NCBI GenBank assembly: GCA_964490895.1
Contig: CAZBEI010000028.1
Location: 1-16,811 of the forward strand
Source of the DNA: JACRAO01 sp964490895
GTDB taxonomy: Bacteria; Bdellovibrionota; UBA1018
Direction of reading: 5' to 3'
Length of the DNA stretch: 16,811 nucleotides
Positions 7,817 through 14,724 of the stretch are shown in pieces; within the stretch, counting starts at the first letter, position 1, and every line of letters begins with the position of its first letter. The notes under the pieces are model-generated. The model worked only from the letters and a program-made list of their open reading frames with translations. It was not told where the DNA came from and searched no databases. The translations under genes were made by a program, and so were the position numbers.

Positions 7817-8724
7817 CGAAGCGACTCTAACCGCGCAATTCTTTCTTCGAGGGGGGGGTGAGAAGAGAAAAGTGACAAAAACCGTGAAGGCCGACCCGAG
7901 ATTTTCAATGTTTGCACAGCCGGCTGAGGGTTGGGGTCTTCGATTTCAAACATGCGTTTGAGGGCTTTGAGAGCCTGGATCATATTTTGTTGCCCTGCAA
8001 GTTTTGCTCCCCCAGCATCTGCACGAAATTCTCTGTAGCGAGAAAATGCGGCTACAACGATCGACCCTAAAACCATAAATATAATTTCTAAAACAAACTG
8101 AGTGATAAAATAAGTTCCATAAGAAAAGCCGCCTTCGCGATCATTATCTCGGCTACGTCCCATTTGAGAAAGTGCAAACGCAATAGCTCGGGATAAGAAC
8201 ATCACGAAGGCGTTCACCACTCCTTGCACTAAAGTCATCGTTACCATGTCTCCATTTGCAATGTGGGAGATCTCATGTCCCAAAACACCCTCTAGCTCGT
8301 CTTTTTTCATGCGGCCTAAGAGGCCTGTAGAAACGGCCACCAAAGCACGCGATCTTGTAGGACCTGTGGCAAAGGCATTGACCTCTGGCGAGTCATAAAT
8401 CCCCACTTGGGGCATGGCTGGCAAATGAGCTCCTCTGGCCAATTGATAGACTGTTTGCACAAGTTCTTGCAGAGAGTGATCCTGAGTTTGAGGGTCAATG
8501 ACCTGTACTCCCATCATCCATTTGGCCATAAGACGAGAAAGTCCGAGAGAAATGAAGGCGCCACCCATCCCCCATACCAGGCAAAAGGCCATCAGTTGGT
8601 TATAATCAATGCCCCTGGCTGTAATATAGGGCTGAATTCCTAAAAGGTTCAAAATGAGGGAAATAGTGATTATTACTAGAAAATTTACTGCCAAAAATAA
8701 GAAAATTCTTTTAAACCAAGCCAT
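7813..8724 (-). CDS. htpX: HtpX-family membrane zinc metalloprotease
   Basis: HtpX is an M48 inner-membrane protease that degrades misfolded membrane proteins, partnering FtsH in quality control. The zinc site is HEISH (150-154) inside ELEGVLGHEISHIANGD, with the third ligand Glu (about 232) in REFRADAGGAKLAG. Two N-terminal membrane helices (residues about 5-30 and 43-66) and two after the active site give the usual topology. The protein is 303 residues (E. coli HtpX is 293). The frame extends to 8778, but the ATG at 8724 is preceded by AAGGAG with a 7-nt spacer and yields the family N-terminus MAWFKRIFLF, so I prefer it. The FliG-C-like gene follows with a 4-nt overlap. A Fic gene lies upstream in the same direction, with a 172-bp gap holding a possible promoter. 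Confidence 0.96.
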   Translation of the reverse strand: MAWFKRIFLFLAVNFLVIITISLILNLLGIQPYITARGIDYNQLMAFCLVWGMGGAFISLGLSRLMAKWMMGVQVIDPQTQDHSLQELVQTVYQLARGAHLPAMPQVGIYDSPEVNAFATGPTRSRALVAVSTGLLGRMKKDELEGVLGHEISHIANGDMVTMTLVQGVVNAFVMFLSRAIAFALSQMGRSRDNDREGGFSYGTYFITQFVLEIIFMVLGSIVVAAFSRYREFRADAGGAKLAGQQNMIQALKALKRMFEIEDPNPQPAVQTLKISGRPSRFLSLFSSHPPLEERIARLESLR

Positions 8725-8751
8725 TTGATTACTCCTTTTTCTTTGCATTTG

Positions 8752-8778
8752 ACTATAACATAAAAGATGGTCACTCAA
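8752..8778 (-). promoter_or_regulatory. Candidate extended -10 promoter for htpX
   Basis: Reading leftwards, TGTTATAGT (8752-8760) is an extended -10 element, one base from the ideal TATAAT and with an upstream TG. The nearest -35-like box is TTGAGT (8773-8778), with a short 15-bp spacer. The start site would lie about 20 bp before the htpX ATG. The spacer to the Fic gene shows no clear terminator. Confidence 0.35.
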
Positions 8779-8896
8779 TACTCATTCGTCAAGTCGTTAT
8801 AATCGACAAAAAAAGATGGATATATTGCAGGATTTTTTGTATTGCTGCACAAATGAACAAAAAACCCTCTTTTCCTACCCAAATTAAATTAACTGC

Positions 8897-10351
8897 TTAC
8901 AGAAGTAGTCTTGCTTCGTCTGGTTCTTCGAACCAATGATGATTTTGAAGATCCTTTAAGATTTTTGGGTAGCGAGAAAAATCCAAGGAGCAAAATTTTT
9001 GAGCTTTGATAAGCATTTCAATACTGGGAGTGGCTCTGTTCCGGCGTGTCAGTGCTCTGAGAGCAAGGAGATAATCTTCGCGATAAACAGTGGGAATAAT
9101 GATCGTTGAAAGTCCTTGTGCGTGTAACTCTGCATTCATCATCATGCGAGCCATTCGCCCATTCCCATCAGTAAAGGGATGGATATCAGTGATTAGAAAA
9201 TGCATCAATAGAGCTCGCCCCAGCCCCTGAGGCAAGCTTTGATAAAAATCAAATCCTTTTTTTAGCGTACCCAATACATACTCAGGATGGACGAAGTGAG
9301 TGTTTCCTGCATGATTGGGTTTTAGTTTGAATTTTCCAGGCAAAGATTCTGCCCGCTGTTGCGTCAAAGTTACATGTCTTTTTTTGAGAAGGGCTTCGAA
9401 GTCATTAAAATCTTTGGGCGTGACTCTCATTTCATGAGGGTCAGACACAATGGCAAATGTTCCAAGGATATCGTGTGCGTCTTGGGGACGCCCGGGAGGA
9501 ATTTTTTTATTAAAGACAATGTTTTCAGCTTCTTCAATTTCAAATACAGTGCCTTCGATGTAATTAGAAAAATAGGCTTCAAAAAATGCTTTATTGACAA
9601 AGTGTTCTTTCCTCAAAAATGTGTCTTTGATCTCAAGCAGCGGGTAGTGGCGCAGTTCTCCAAAAAGGATCTCTAGTCGCTCAAAGCACTGTGAGTCATA
9701 AGGATATCCGGTGGCACGTGCGATGGCGTGATCAGATATTAATTTTTTTGAATTTTTTGTACCCAGGAGTGCTCCGATAATTTCGTTTAATTTTTTGAAC
9801 TCACTTTTCCATCGAAATTTTTTGGAAATCTCAGAAGCTCGATCTCTGAGTTCGTTGAGTGCTTTTTCGCCTTTGAGGTTGAGAATTTGCTCCAGTCGCT
9901 TTTCGATTTCTTCTAAAGGTAAAATTTTTGTGGTATTGCGGGTTTGAACCCGCGAAAGATTTTCTAGCAAAGCTCTTGGGAGCGAAGAGGCTTTGAGATT
10001 TAAAAATTGCAAATCATCTTTGAGTGGCAAGGGCCCACGAATAAACCTTACAGTGAGTCCGGGATATACGATTTCTCGGTTTGTATTGCTGGTTAAAACA
10101 ATCTCCCCCTTCGGACTGGGCTTGTACTCCAGTGCGCTTCGGTGGCTTAAGAGTGCTTTTGGAAACAGATTCGAAATGATGTTTGACCATTGGTTTTGCA
10201 CTACGCTCGAAATTTTAGAACGAGCCACGGATGTGTAGAGGCGGGGACCAATGGGATGGATGAGTCCTTCTTTTTTAAGTTTTGCCATCCAGGCGCGATC
10301 AGCGCTTGTTTTTGCGGGGAATAAGAGGGGGGGAAGTGGGACGGGCTTCAT
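8897..10351 (-). CDS. Fic-domain protein with AbiEi-like winged-helix N-terminus
   Basis: Fic enzymes usually transfer AMP from ATP to hydroxyl side chains of target proteins. The active-site loop HPFTDGNGRMAR (391-402) matches HPFx[D/E]GNGRxxR exactly. SNYIEG (262-267) fits the inhibitory (S/T)xxxE(G/N) motif, placed N-terminal to the Fic core as in class II Fic proteins, so the enzyme is probably self-inhibited. Residues about 15-110 (AWMAKLKKEGLIHPIGPRLYT onward) resemble the winged helix and following region of AbiEi-type antitoxins, suggesting DNA binding. Both parts in one 484-residue chain make autoregulation plausible. The start is uncertain: the frame also has ATGs at 10387 and 10417, and none has a Shine-Dalgarno. 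I chose 10351 because the upstream codons consist of three direct repeats that look like regulatory DNA. No separate antitoxin gene is adjacent. Confidence 0.9.
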   Translation of the reverse strand: MKPVPLPPLLFPAKTSADRAWMAKLKKEGLIHPIGPRLYTSVARSKISSVVQNQWSNIISNLFPKALLSHRSALEYKPSPKGEIVLTSNTNREIVYPGLTVRFIRGPLPLKDDLQFLNLKASSLPRALLENLSRVQTRNTTKILPLEEIEKRLEQILNLKGEKALNELRDRASEISKKFRWKSEFKKLNEIIGALLGTKNSKKLISDHAIARATGYPYDSQCFERLEILFGELRHYPLLEIKDTFLRKEHFVNKAFFEAYFSNYIEGTVFEIEEAENIVFNKKIPPGRPQDAHDILGTFAIVSDPHEMRVTPKDFNDFEALLKKRHVTLTQQRAESLPGKFKLKPNHAGNTHFVHPEYVLGTLKKGFDFYQSLPQGLGRALLMHFLITDIHPFTDGNGRMARMMMNAELHAQGLSTIIIPTVYREDYLLALRALTRRNRATPSIEMLIKAQKFCSLDFSRYPKILKDLQNHHWFEEPDEARLLL

Positions 10352-10428
10352 ATCGTTTTTTGGTATTCTCTGGGTATAATATATCATTTTTTGGTTGTGA
10401 AATGCAAATTTTATCATTTTTTGGTATT
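10351..10428. repeat. Three ~17-bp direct repeats upstream of the Fic gene
   Basis: Plus-strand copies are TATCGTTTTTTGGTATT (10351-10367), TATCATTTTTTGGTTGT (10382-10398) and TATCATTTTTTGGTATT (10412-10428). They share the core TATC(A/G)TTTTTTGGT. Start-to-start spacings of 31 and 30 bp are about three DNA turns, so all copies face the same side of the helix. A TATATT-like -10 for the Fic gene (minus strand, about 10379-10384) falls between copies 1 and 2. Repeats in this position suggest an operator array. In the longer Fic reading frame, copies 2 and 3 each supply an ATG. Confidence 0.75.
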
Positions 10429-10484
10429 AAATTGTGGGTTTTTAGATTTTTTAGCCGAATATTTTTGCCTTCTACTCAATAAAT

Positions 10485-10509
10485 AGTGGTTTCAAAAAAT
10501 GAAACCACT
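10485..10509. repeat. Perfect 9-bp palindrome in the Fic/regulator spacer
   Basis: AGTGGTTTC (10485-10493) and GAAACCACT (10501-10509) are exact reverse complements around a 7-base AAAAAAT loop. The site lies 59 bp upstream of the regulator ATG and 134 bp from the Fic ATG, inside a divergent spacer where no transcript is expected to end. An operator fits better than a terminator. Which protein binds it is unknown. Confidence 0.6.
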
Positions 10510-10567
10510 TTGTTAACAAAAATGTTGCGTCGCATTATGTAGCCTGTTATATCCCCTTTCCATTGTG

Positions 10568-11365
10568 ATGCATGAATTGGAACCTAAAATATTGTTGCCC
10601 AAAATGATATTGAGAGAAGAGTTGGAAAAAAGAAGTTCGAAGAATCCTAGGTATTCTCTCCGAGCTTTTGCAAAAACGCTCGGGATGAGCCACACGGTTT
10701 TGTCTTTGATCCTTTCTGGGAAAAGAGCCGTTTCTAAAAAAATGGCCACCCGTCTAGCGGAGTTCCTTGATTTTGATCCTATTCAGAAGCAAAAACTTAT
10801 CGAAAACAGAAAAACAGTTAATGTAAGAAATCAAATAGATTCAGATTATCAACAACTGAGTTTAGATACTTTTACAGTGATTTCAGATTGGTACCATTAT
10901 GCAATTTTAAGTTTGTTAGAGCTTTCTCAAGCACGGTTCGAAGCCAAGTGGATTTCGAAGGCACTTGGAATCACTGAAATTCAAGCAAAACTAGCTATGG
11001 ATCGTCTCACAAGGCTCAAACTTGTAGAAAAGTCAAAAAATGGAAAGTGGCAACAAACAGGATATCCATTAAAAGTAGAAAATACGGTTTCGACTTCGGC
11101 CACGCGTAAGTTTCAGCGCCAACTTTTAGAAAAAGCGCTCGAGTCTTTAGAATCTGATCCCATAGAAAAACGAGACTTTTCGTCTATGACCATGGCCATC
11201 GATCCGGAGCTCATTCCCTACGCTCGTGACGAAATCCAAAAATTTAGAAGAGAGCTTGCTAGAAAATTAGAAAGCCGCGGAAATGCTAAGGCGATCTATA
11301 ATCTCACAGTTCAAATCTATCCAGTGAGTAAAAATTTGGAGGAAAATAGCAATGAAACGAAGTAA
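10568..11365 (+). CDS. TIGR02147/DUF4423-family transcriptional regulator
   Basis: This 265-residue protein has an N-terminal XRE-like helix-turn-helix (about 14-70: MILREELEKR, NPRYSLRAFAKTLGMSHTVL, SLILSGKRAVSKKMATRLAE). It continues into the DUF4423 domain typical of TIGR02147 proteins. Hallmarks are ISDWYHYAILSLLEL, a second winged-helix-like stretch (AKWISKALGITEIQAKLAMD, RLTRLKLVEK), and near the end FSSMTMAIDPELIPYARDEI. The family is abundant in Bdellovibrio-like bacteria, often beside genes for exported proteins; targets are mostly unknown. The start is the ATG at 10568 (a GTG directly before it extends the frame by one codon). No Shine-Dalgarno is visible. A TGTTATATC extended -10-like sequence about 25 bp upstream suggests a very short leader. 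Its last 14 bp overlap the next gene, so it probably controls or is co-expressed with that exported protein. Confidence 0.9.
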   Translation: MHELEPKILLPKMILREELEKRSSKNPRYSLRAFAKTLGMSHTVLSLILSGKRAVSKKMATRLAEFLDFDPIQKQKLIENRKTVNVRNQIDSDYQQLSLDTFTVISDWYHYAILSLLELSQARFEAKWISKALGITEIQAKLAMDRLTRLKLVEKSKNGKWQQTGYPLKVENTVSTSATRKFQRQLLEKALESLESDPIEKRDFSSMTMAIDPELIPYARDEIQKFRRELARKLESRGNAKAIYNLTVQIYPVSKNLEENSNETK

Positions 11366-12968
11366 GAATTTTTATATTTTAGGTGGCCTCATTTTTGAGC
11401 TTCTTTTGGCTTCTCGTTATGCGGCCTTTTCACTAGCTGCTAACGAAGGTGCTCATGGAGCTCACTCCATTTCTAAAGATGGACAAGAGTGGCTCCGAGA
11501 CTTAGTCGATAAAACAACGTGTATTTGGAAAACAGGCGATCAGATGGCCATTGAGACTGGTTTTTTGCCTTTGCTTAATAAAATAAAAGCTGCCAATCAA
11601 TATTTTGGAGAGCTCTTAGAACAAGAAAGTCACTTTCTCAAAGTCTGTCTAGCAGAGCAGGATCTAAAACCAGTTCCAGAACCAGATCAAGATATCTTTT
11701 TGCCGTATCACCCAGAAGTTGTGGCGAACGGGGATCAAAAGCAAACTGTCGAAGAGAAAATAAGCCAAATTGCAGTTCGAATTAATCTCGAAAAAGACAG
11801 GTTTGATACTGTTTTTGTCGACTCAAAACGTTTCAAGAAGATGCCAGCTGATCAAGAGCCATTTTTATGGCTCCATGAGCTCAGTCATGGGTTTATCCCA
11901 GAAGATGTGCCCATTCGGATGATTAGACTTAGGAGTTTTGTGTCTTCGCTTTATTCGCAGAGAGAAAAGCCTAGGTTTGATCCAAAAGAATTTTTGTTTT
12001 GGATAGATGCTTCGAAGCTAGAACTCAAAAACATAGAAGAAGCTTTTGCAAAGGCTTTACAGCGGGGTGATTGGGAGCTCGCAGTTAATCTTGTACATGA
12101 GGGTGCGAACCCCAATACAAACCATGGATTGCTTATTGCAGCAAGTGCAAGAAATGCGGATTTATTAAAAAAGCTTCTCCCTGAAGTAGATCTGGGGTTT
12201 ATGTACCAATACTTTAAACCTGAGTGGCGTCCTTCAAGAGATCCATTATTTGAAAAATTATATTTTGGATGCGAGGCAGATAGTCTCATGAAGGAATTGT
12301 TCGGGATAGAGGTCTTCCATAATTACGCTTACCGCTACTTTACAATCATAACTCACACGCAACTGTTTGCTGCAATATTAGCTCTGTCTTGCCCTAGACT
12401 CGATCTTGATACTATAAAACGTTTATCAGAGATTAGAGAACGAACTCAAATTTTAAAAGAACTGCTTGCGATGAAGCCTCAGCGCCTCATCAATGATAAA
12501 GTTGAGTTTTTAATAGACTCAGAAAATAAATCTAGGCTTTTTAATATCATTGAGATTTTAGCTTTTACACAACGTCCAGAACTTGCGCAGTTTGTTTTAG
12601 AGGAAACTCCTGATTTCTATTTTAGTCCCACAGATGCTAGAAATTTTTATACAATAATCAAAGATAAAATTATATTTGAAATTAGAAAAGACGAGAAGAG
12701 TCGTCGTTATTATAATGATTGCCCTGGTTACCCTGAATGGCACGTTCATTTTTATCAATATGGAAACACCACATACTGTCATCAACCCGTTTATTACTAC
12801 CCCAATGTTTTACGAAAAGCCTATGCCGATTTAGCCAATCTCGTTTCAAAAAGGTTTGGTTTAAACGAGCCCCCTATTGTGATTGATGATGTGCCACAAG
12901 TTCAAAAAGAAGCATCAGAGCAAGAGGTGATTTCAGCGCCAAAAGTGCGCCGGGATCGTTCGAGGTAG
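11352..12968 (+). CDS. Exported protein with HELSH motif and ankyrin-like segment
   Basis: I do not recognise a named family for this 538-residue protein. The N-terminus is basic, then hydrophobic (YILGGLIFELLLASRYAAFS, then LAA), fitting a signal peptide cleaved near residue 30. Residues 171-181 read FLWLHELSHGF, an HExxH zinc-protease-like motif preceded by a strand-like stretch (DRFDTVFVDSKRF) as in many metallopeptidases; no sure third zinc ligand can be picked. Residues about 228-280 (AFAKALQRGDWELAVNLVHE, GANPNTNHGLLIAASARNAD, LLKKLLP) look like one or two ankyrin repeats. The C-terminal half is charged with a Tyr- and His-rich patch (WHVHFYQYGNTTYCHQPVYY). A GGAGG at 11338-11342 lies 9 nt before the ATG, inside the regulator gene, so translation is efficient and coupled. 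A small Cys-rich exported protein follows after 22 bp. Confidence 0.8.
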   Translation: MKRSKNFYILGGLIFELLLASRYAAFSLAANEGAHGAHSISKDGQEWLRDLVDKTTCIWKTGDQMAIETGFLPLLNKIKAANQYFGELLEQESHFLKVCLAEQDLKPVPEPDQDIFLPYHPEVVANGDQKQTVEEKISQIAVRINLEKDRFDTVFVDSKRFKKMPADQEPFLWLHELSHGFIPEDVPIRMIRLRSFVSSLYSQREKPRFDPKEFLFWIDASKLELKNIEEAFAKALQRGDWELAVNLVHEGANPNTNHGLLIAASARNADLLKKLLPEVDLGFMYQYFKPEWRPSRDPLFEKLYFGCEADSLMKELFGIEVFHNYAYRYFTIITHTQLFAAILALSCPRLDLDTIKRLSEIRERTQILKELLAMKPQRLINDKVEFLIDSENKSRLFNIIEILAFTQRPELAQFVLEETPDFYFSPTDARNFYTIIKDKIIFEIRKDEKSRRYYNDCPGYPEWHVHFYQYGNTTYCHQPVYYYPNVLRKAYADLANLVSKRFGLNEPPIVIDDVPQVQKEASEQEVISAPKVRRDRSR

Positions 12969-12990
12969 TTTTTTTAAAAAGGAGGATAAA

Positions 12991-13344
12991 ATGAAATATC
13001 TATATACACTTGTATTTGCTCTTTTGATGGGTTCAGCGGGTCTGCATGCTGACGAATGTGATCATCGCCACTGCTGTTACAAAGAATACGTAAAATCAGT
13101 GTGTGTTCAACATTTGCCAGCTTGTAATATTCTCAAAAAAGATTTTACTTTTTATAGTATTACATACCTGACTTTGCTAGAAACCTCTGACTGTTTTTCC
13201 TGCCGACAGGGTTATTTTAGTATGAGTAGAATGTTAGGGCCCACCCTTATAAGCTCCACATACTGGCCCACAGAAAAAGAAGCTCAGGACGAATGCAATG
13301 TAAAACGAGAAGACATGATGCTTCGATATGATCTTTGCAAATAA
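12991..13344 (+). CDS. Small Cys-rich secreted protein
   Basis: This 117-residue protein starts with a clear signal peptide (MKYLYTLVFALLMGSAGLHA) with probable cleavage after Ala20. The mature part of about 97 residues holds nine cysteines (23, 28, 29, 38, 45, 68, 71, 102, 116), including CDHRHCC near the new N-terminus, so several disulfides are likely outside the cytoplasm. An odd number leaves one Cys free or pairing with a partner. No known family is evident. The ribosome site is strong: GGAGG at 12981-12985, five bases before the ATG. It is the third gene of the plus-strand cassette, 22 bp after the HELSH protein, and is probably co-transcribed with it. A role alongside that protein in the periplasm or outside the cell is inferred from position only. 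Confidence 0.82.
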   Translation: MKYLYTLVFALLMGSAGLHADECDHRHCCYKEYVKSVCVQHLPACNILKKDFTFYSITYLTLLETSDCFSCRQGYFSMSRMLGPTLISSTYWPTEKEAQDECNVKREDMMLRYDLCK

Positions 13345-13345
13345 C

Positions 13346-13465
13346 CTAAAATAATGCAACTTGAGCCGGTACAAGCCGGTGTCCTAAAACACCTACAATT
13401 TTTGCAAATCGAATCAGTCTATCGAAGCTTTCTTGAATATGGCGCTGTCGAAGGTGGGTCATCAT
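13346..13465 (-). CDS. Possible 39-residue ORF or gene remnant
   Basis: The 182-bp gap between convergent genes holds a minus-strand frame open from 13519 to a TAG at 13346-13348. The ATGs at 13465 and 13462 give a peptide with natural-looking composition (LRQRHIQESFDRLIRFAKIV, then GVLGHRLVPA). A GGAG directly abuts the first ATG, so only the second has marginal spacing. The FDRLIRFAKIVG portion is faintly like the C-terminal helix of XRE-type antitoxins, so this may be the tail of a decayed gene. It follows the GT-9 gene in the same direction. It could also be chance. Confidence 0.25.
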   Translation of the reverse strand: MMTHLRQRHIQESFDRLIRFAKIVGVLGHRLVPAQVALF

Positions 13466-13526
13466 CTCCAGTTTACCAGAATTTGCATTCACTGCATTTT
13501 CTGTAGGTCTTTGTTGTTTTTAAGGG

Positions 13527-14690
13527 TTATGCCGCTTTTCTGAGTGGTGCAATTTCGATCATTTCTCTACAAGCGGCATAAACTTGATCTGGCGAAATTT
13601 TTTTCATGCACTGATTATCTTTACAGCGAGTGACTTTGTCTGCAGCAGCACTTAGACAGGGGCTGCACGGAAGACTAGCCCAAAGGATTTTGCCTCTTTC
13701 GCTTCTGGGGCCATACAAACTTGGAGTCTCAGGTCCAAAAAGACCTACAAGTGGAGTTCCAGCCCAGGCAGCCAAATGCATGATCCCACTGTCCACGCTC
13801 ACCACGAGGTCAGACTCTCTTAAGAGCTGGAGCAGCTCAAGCAGTGTGCTTTTTCCGGCTAAATTAAAAACTCTCTCGGGTTGATTTATTTTTTTCATAA
13901 TTCTTTGAATTCTGGGCAGCTCTGATTTGACACCCGGAAAAATAAGTTCAATGTCTGGATCTTGCAAAAGCTTCCTGCAGACGTTGATCCAATGCTCTTC
14001 GACCCACATGCGATGCCAACTCAGGTCGCTGGAGTTCACATTGATCACAATTCTTTTTTTATTTATTTTTTTTGGCATGGGAGCGATCACTGAATAAACA
14101 CTATTTGGGAGGGGTGGGAGTGGAGAAGACATGGGTAACGAAATTCCTAGGTAATGCAGCATTTCCAAATTGTTTTCGGTGATGTGATGTTCTGGGGTCA
14201 AAGCCACAAGGTGAGTGTAGAGAATTTCTCGATGAGGTTTGGAAGAGATAAAACCAATGCGCATTTTAGCTCCACTCATCCAAGAGAGGAGAGTTGTAAA
14301 ATTTGCAGTCGGTTCTAAATCTAAAAAGGCATCAGCTTTAAAGTTACGAGCTTGGTTTAGGGTCTTCCAAAGGCTTGCAATAAATCCAAAGAGAGTAGGT
14401 TTGACTTCCCAAATTTCATCGGCGTAGCCAGAAAACTTTACGAGTTCTGCTTGGCCTGGAAAAGACCAAAAAGCAACTTTTACTCCTGCTTCTCTCAACG
14501 TTTTAAACAGAGGCAAACTGAGCACGACACTTCCTAATCCTATAAACTTTGTGCAGATGACCCTCTTCGGGTATTGCGGAAGTTTGAAGTCACCATAAAG
14601 ACTTTCGGACTTTTTTGTAAAAAGACTCAAAAGCTTTAATAATGGCTTACCAACCCAAAGATCAATGCGGCGCATCCAGGCAAAAGACAT
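13527..14690 (-). CDS. Glycosyltransferase family 9 (heptosyltransferase-like)
   Basis: GT-9 enzymes such as WaaC and WaaF add ADP-activated heptose to LPS core at the inner face of the cytoplasmic membrane. The signature LVVSVDSGIMHLAAWAGTP, followed by LVGLFGPETPSLYGP (to about residue 328), is classic for the nucleotide-sugar-binding C-domain. The N-domain begins RVICTKFIGLGSVVLSLPLF. A C-terminal four-Cys pattern (CSPC near 342-345, then C356 and C361 in CKDNQC) recurs in this family. The start is uncertain: the frame opens with a TTG at 14714, but the ATG at 14690 is nearer the MRRIDLWVG sequence with which I believe related proteins begin. Neither start has a good Shine-Dalgarno. It is last of a three-gene operon after a GT-C-like membrane protein. 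The actual sugar and acceptor are not known. Confidence 0.9.
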   Translation of the reverse strand: MSFAWMRRIDLWVGKPLLKLLSLFTKKSESLYGDFKLPQYPKRVICTKFIGLGSVVLSLPLFKTLREAGVKVAFWSFPGQAELVKFSGYADEIWEVKPTLFGFIASLWKTLNQARNFKADAFLDLEPTANFTTLLSWMSGAKMRIGFISSKPHREILYTHLVALTPEHHITENNLEMLHYLGISLPMSSPLPPLPNSVYSVIAPMPKKINKKRIVINVNSSDLSWHRMWVEEHWINVCRKLLQDPDIELIFPGVKSELPRIQRIMKKINQPERVFNLAGKSTLLELLQLLRESDLVVSVDSGIMHLAAWAGTPLVGLFGPETPSLYGPRSERGKILWASLPCSPCLSAAADKVTRCKDNQCMKKISPDQVYAACREMIEIAPLRKAA

Positions 14691-14724
14691 ACCTATAAAG
14701 GTATCGGTATACAAAGAGGATAAA

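Noticed and set aside
8725..8778. Upstream extension of htpX to 8778
   Set aside because: The extra 18 residues are polar and unlike the family; AAGGAG with 7-nt spacing points to 8724, and a candidate -10 lies within the extension.
8793..8807. GTCG-TTATAAT-CGAC imperfect palindrome upstream of htpX
   Set aside because: Arms of only four bases in AT-rich DNA; no supporting context.
8826..8849. TGCAG/CTGCA inverted pair after the Fic gene
   Set aside because: A 5-bp stem with a 13-base loop and no T-run; not a convincing terminator.
13364..13380. Two AGCCGGT copies 10 bp apart
   Set aside because: Only two 7-bp copies, inside a possible coding frame; chance is likely.
13378..13404. Hairpin GGTGT/ACACC followed by TTTTT after the Cys-rich gene, as a terminator
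   Set aside because: The stem is only 5 bp and the T-run begins six bases after it, too weak to call.
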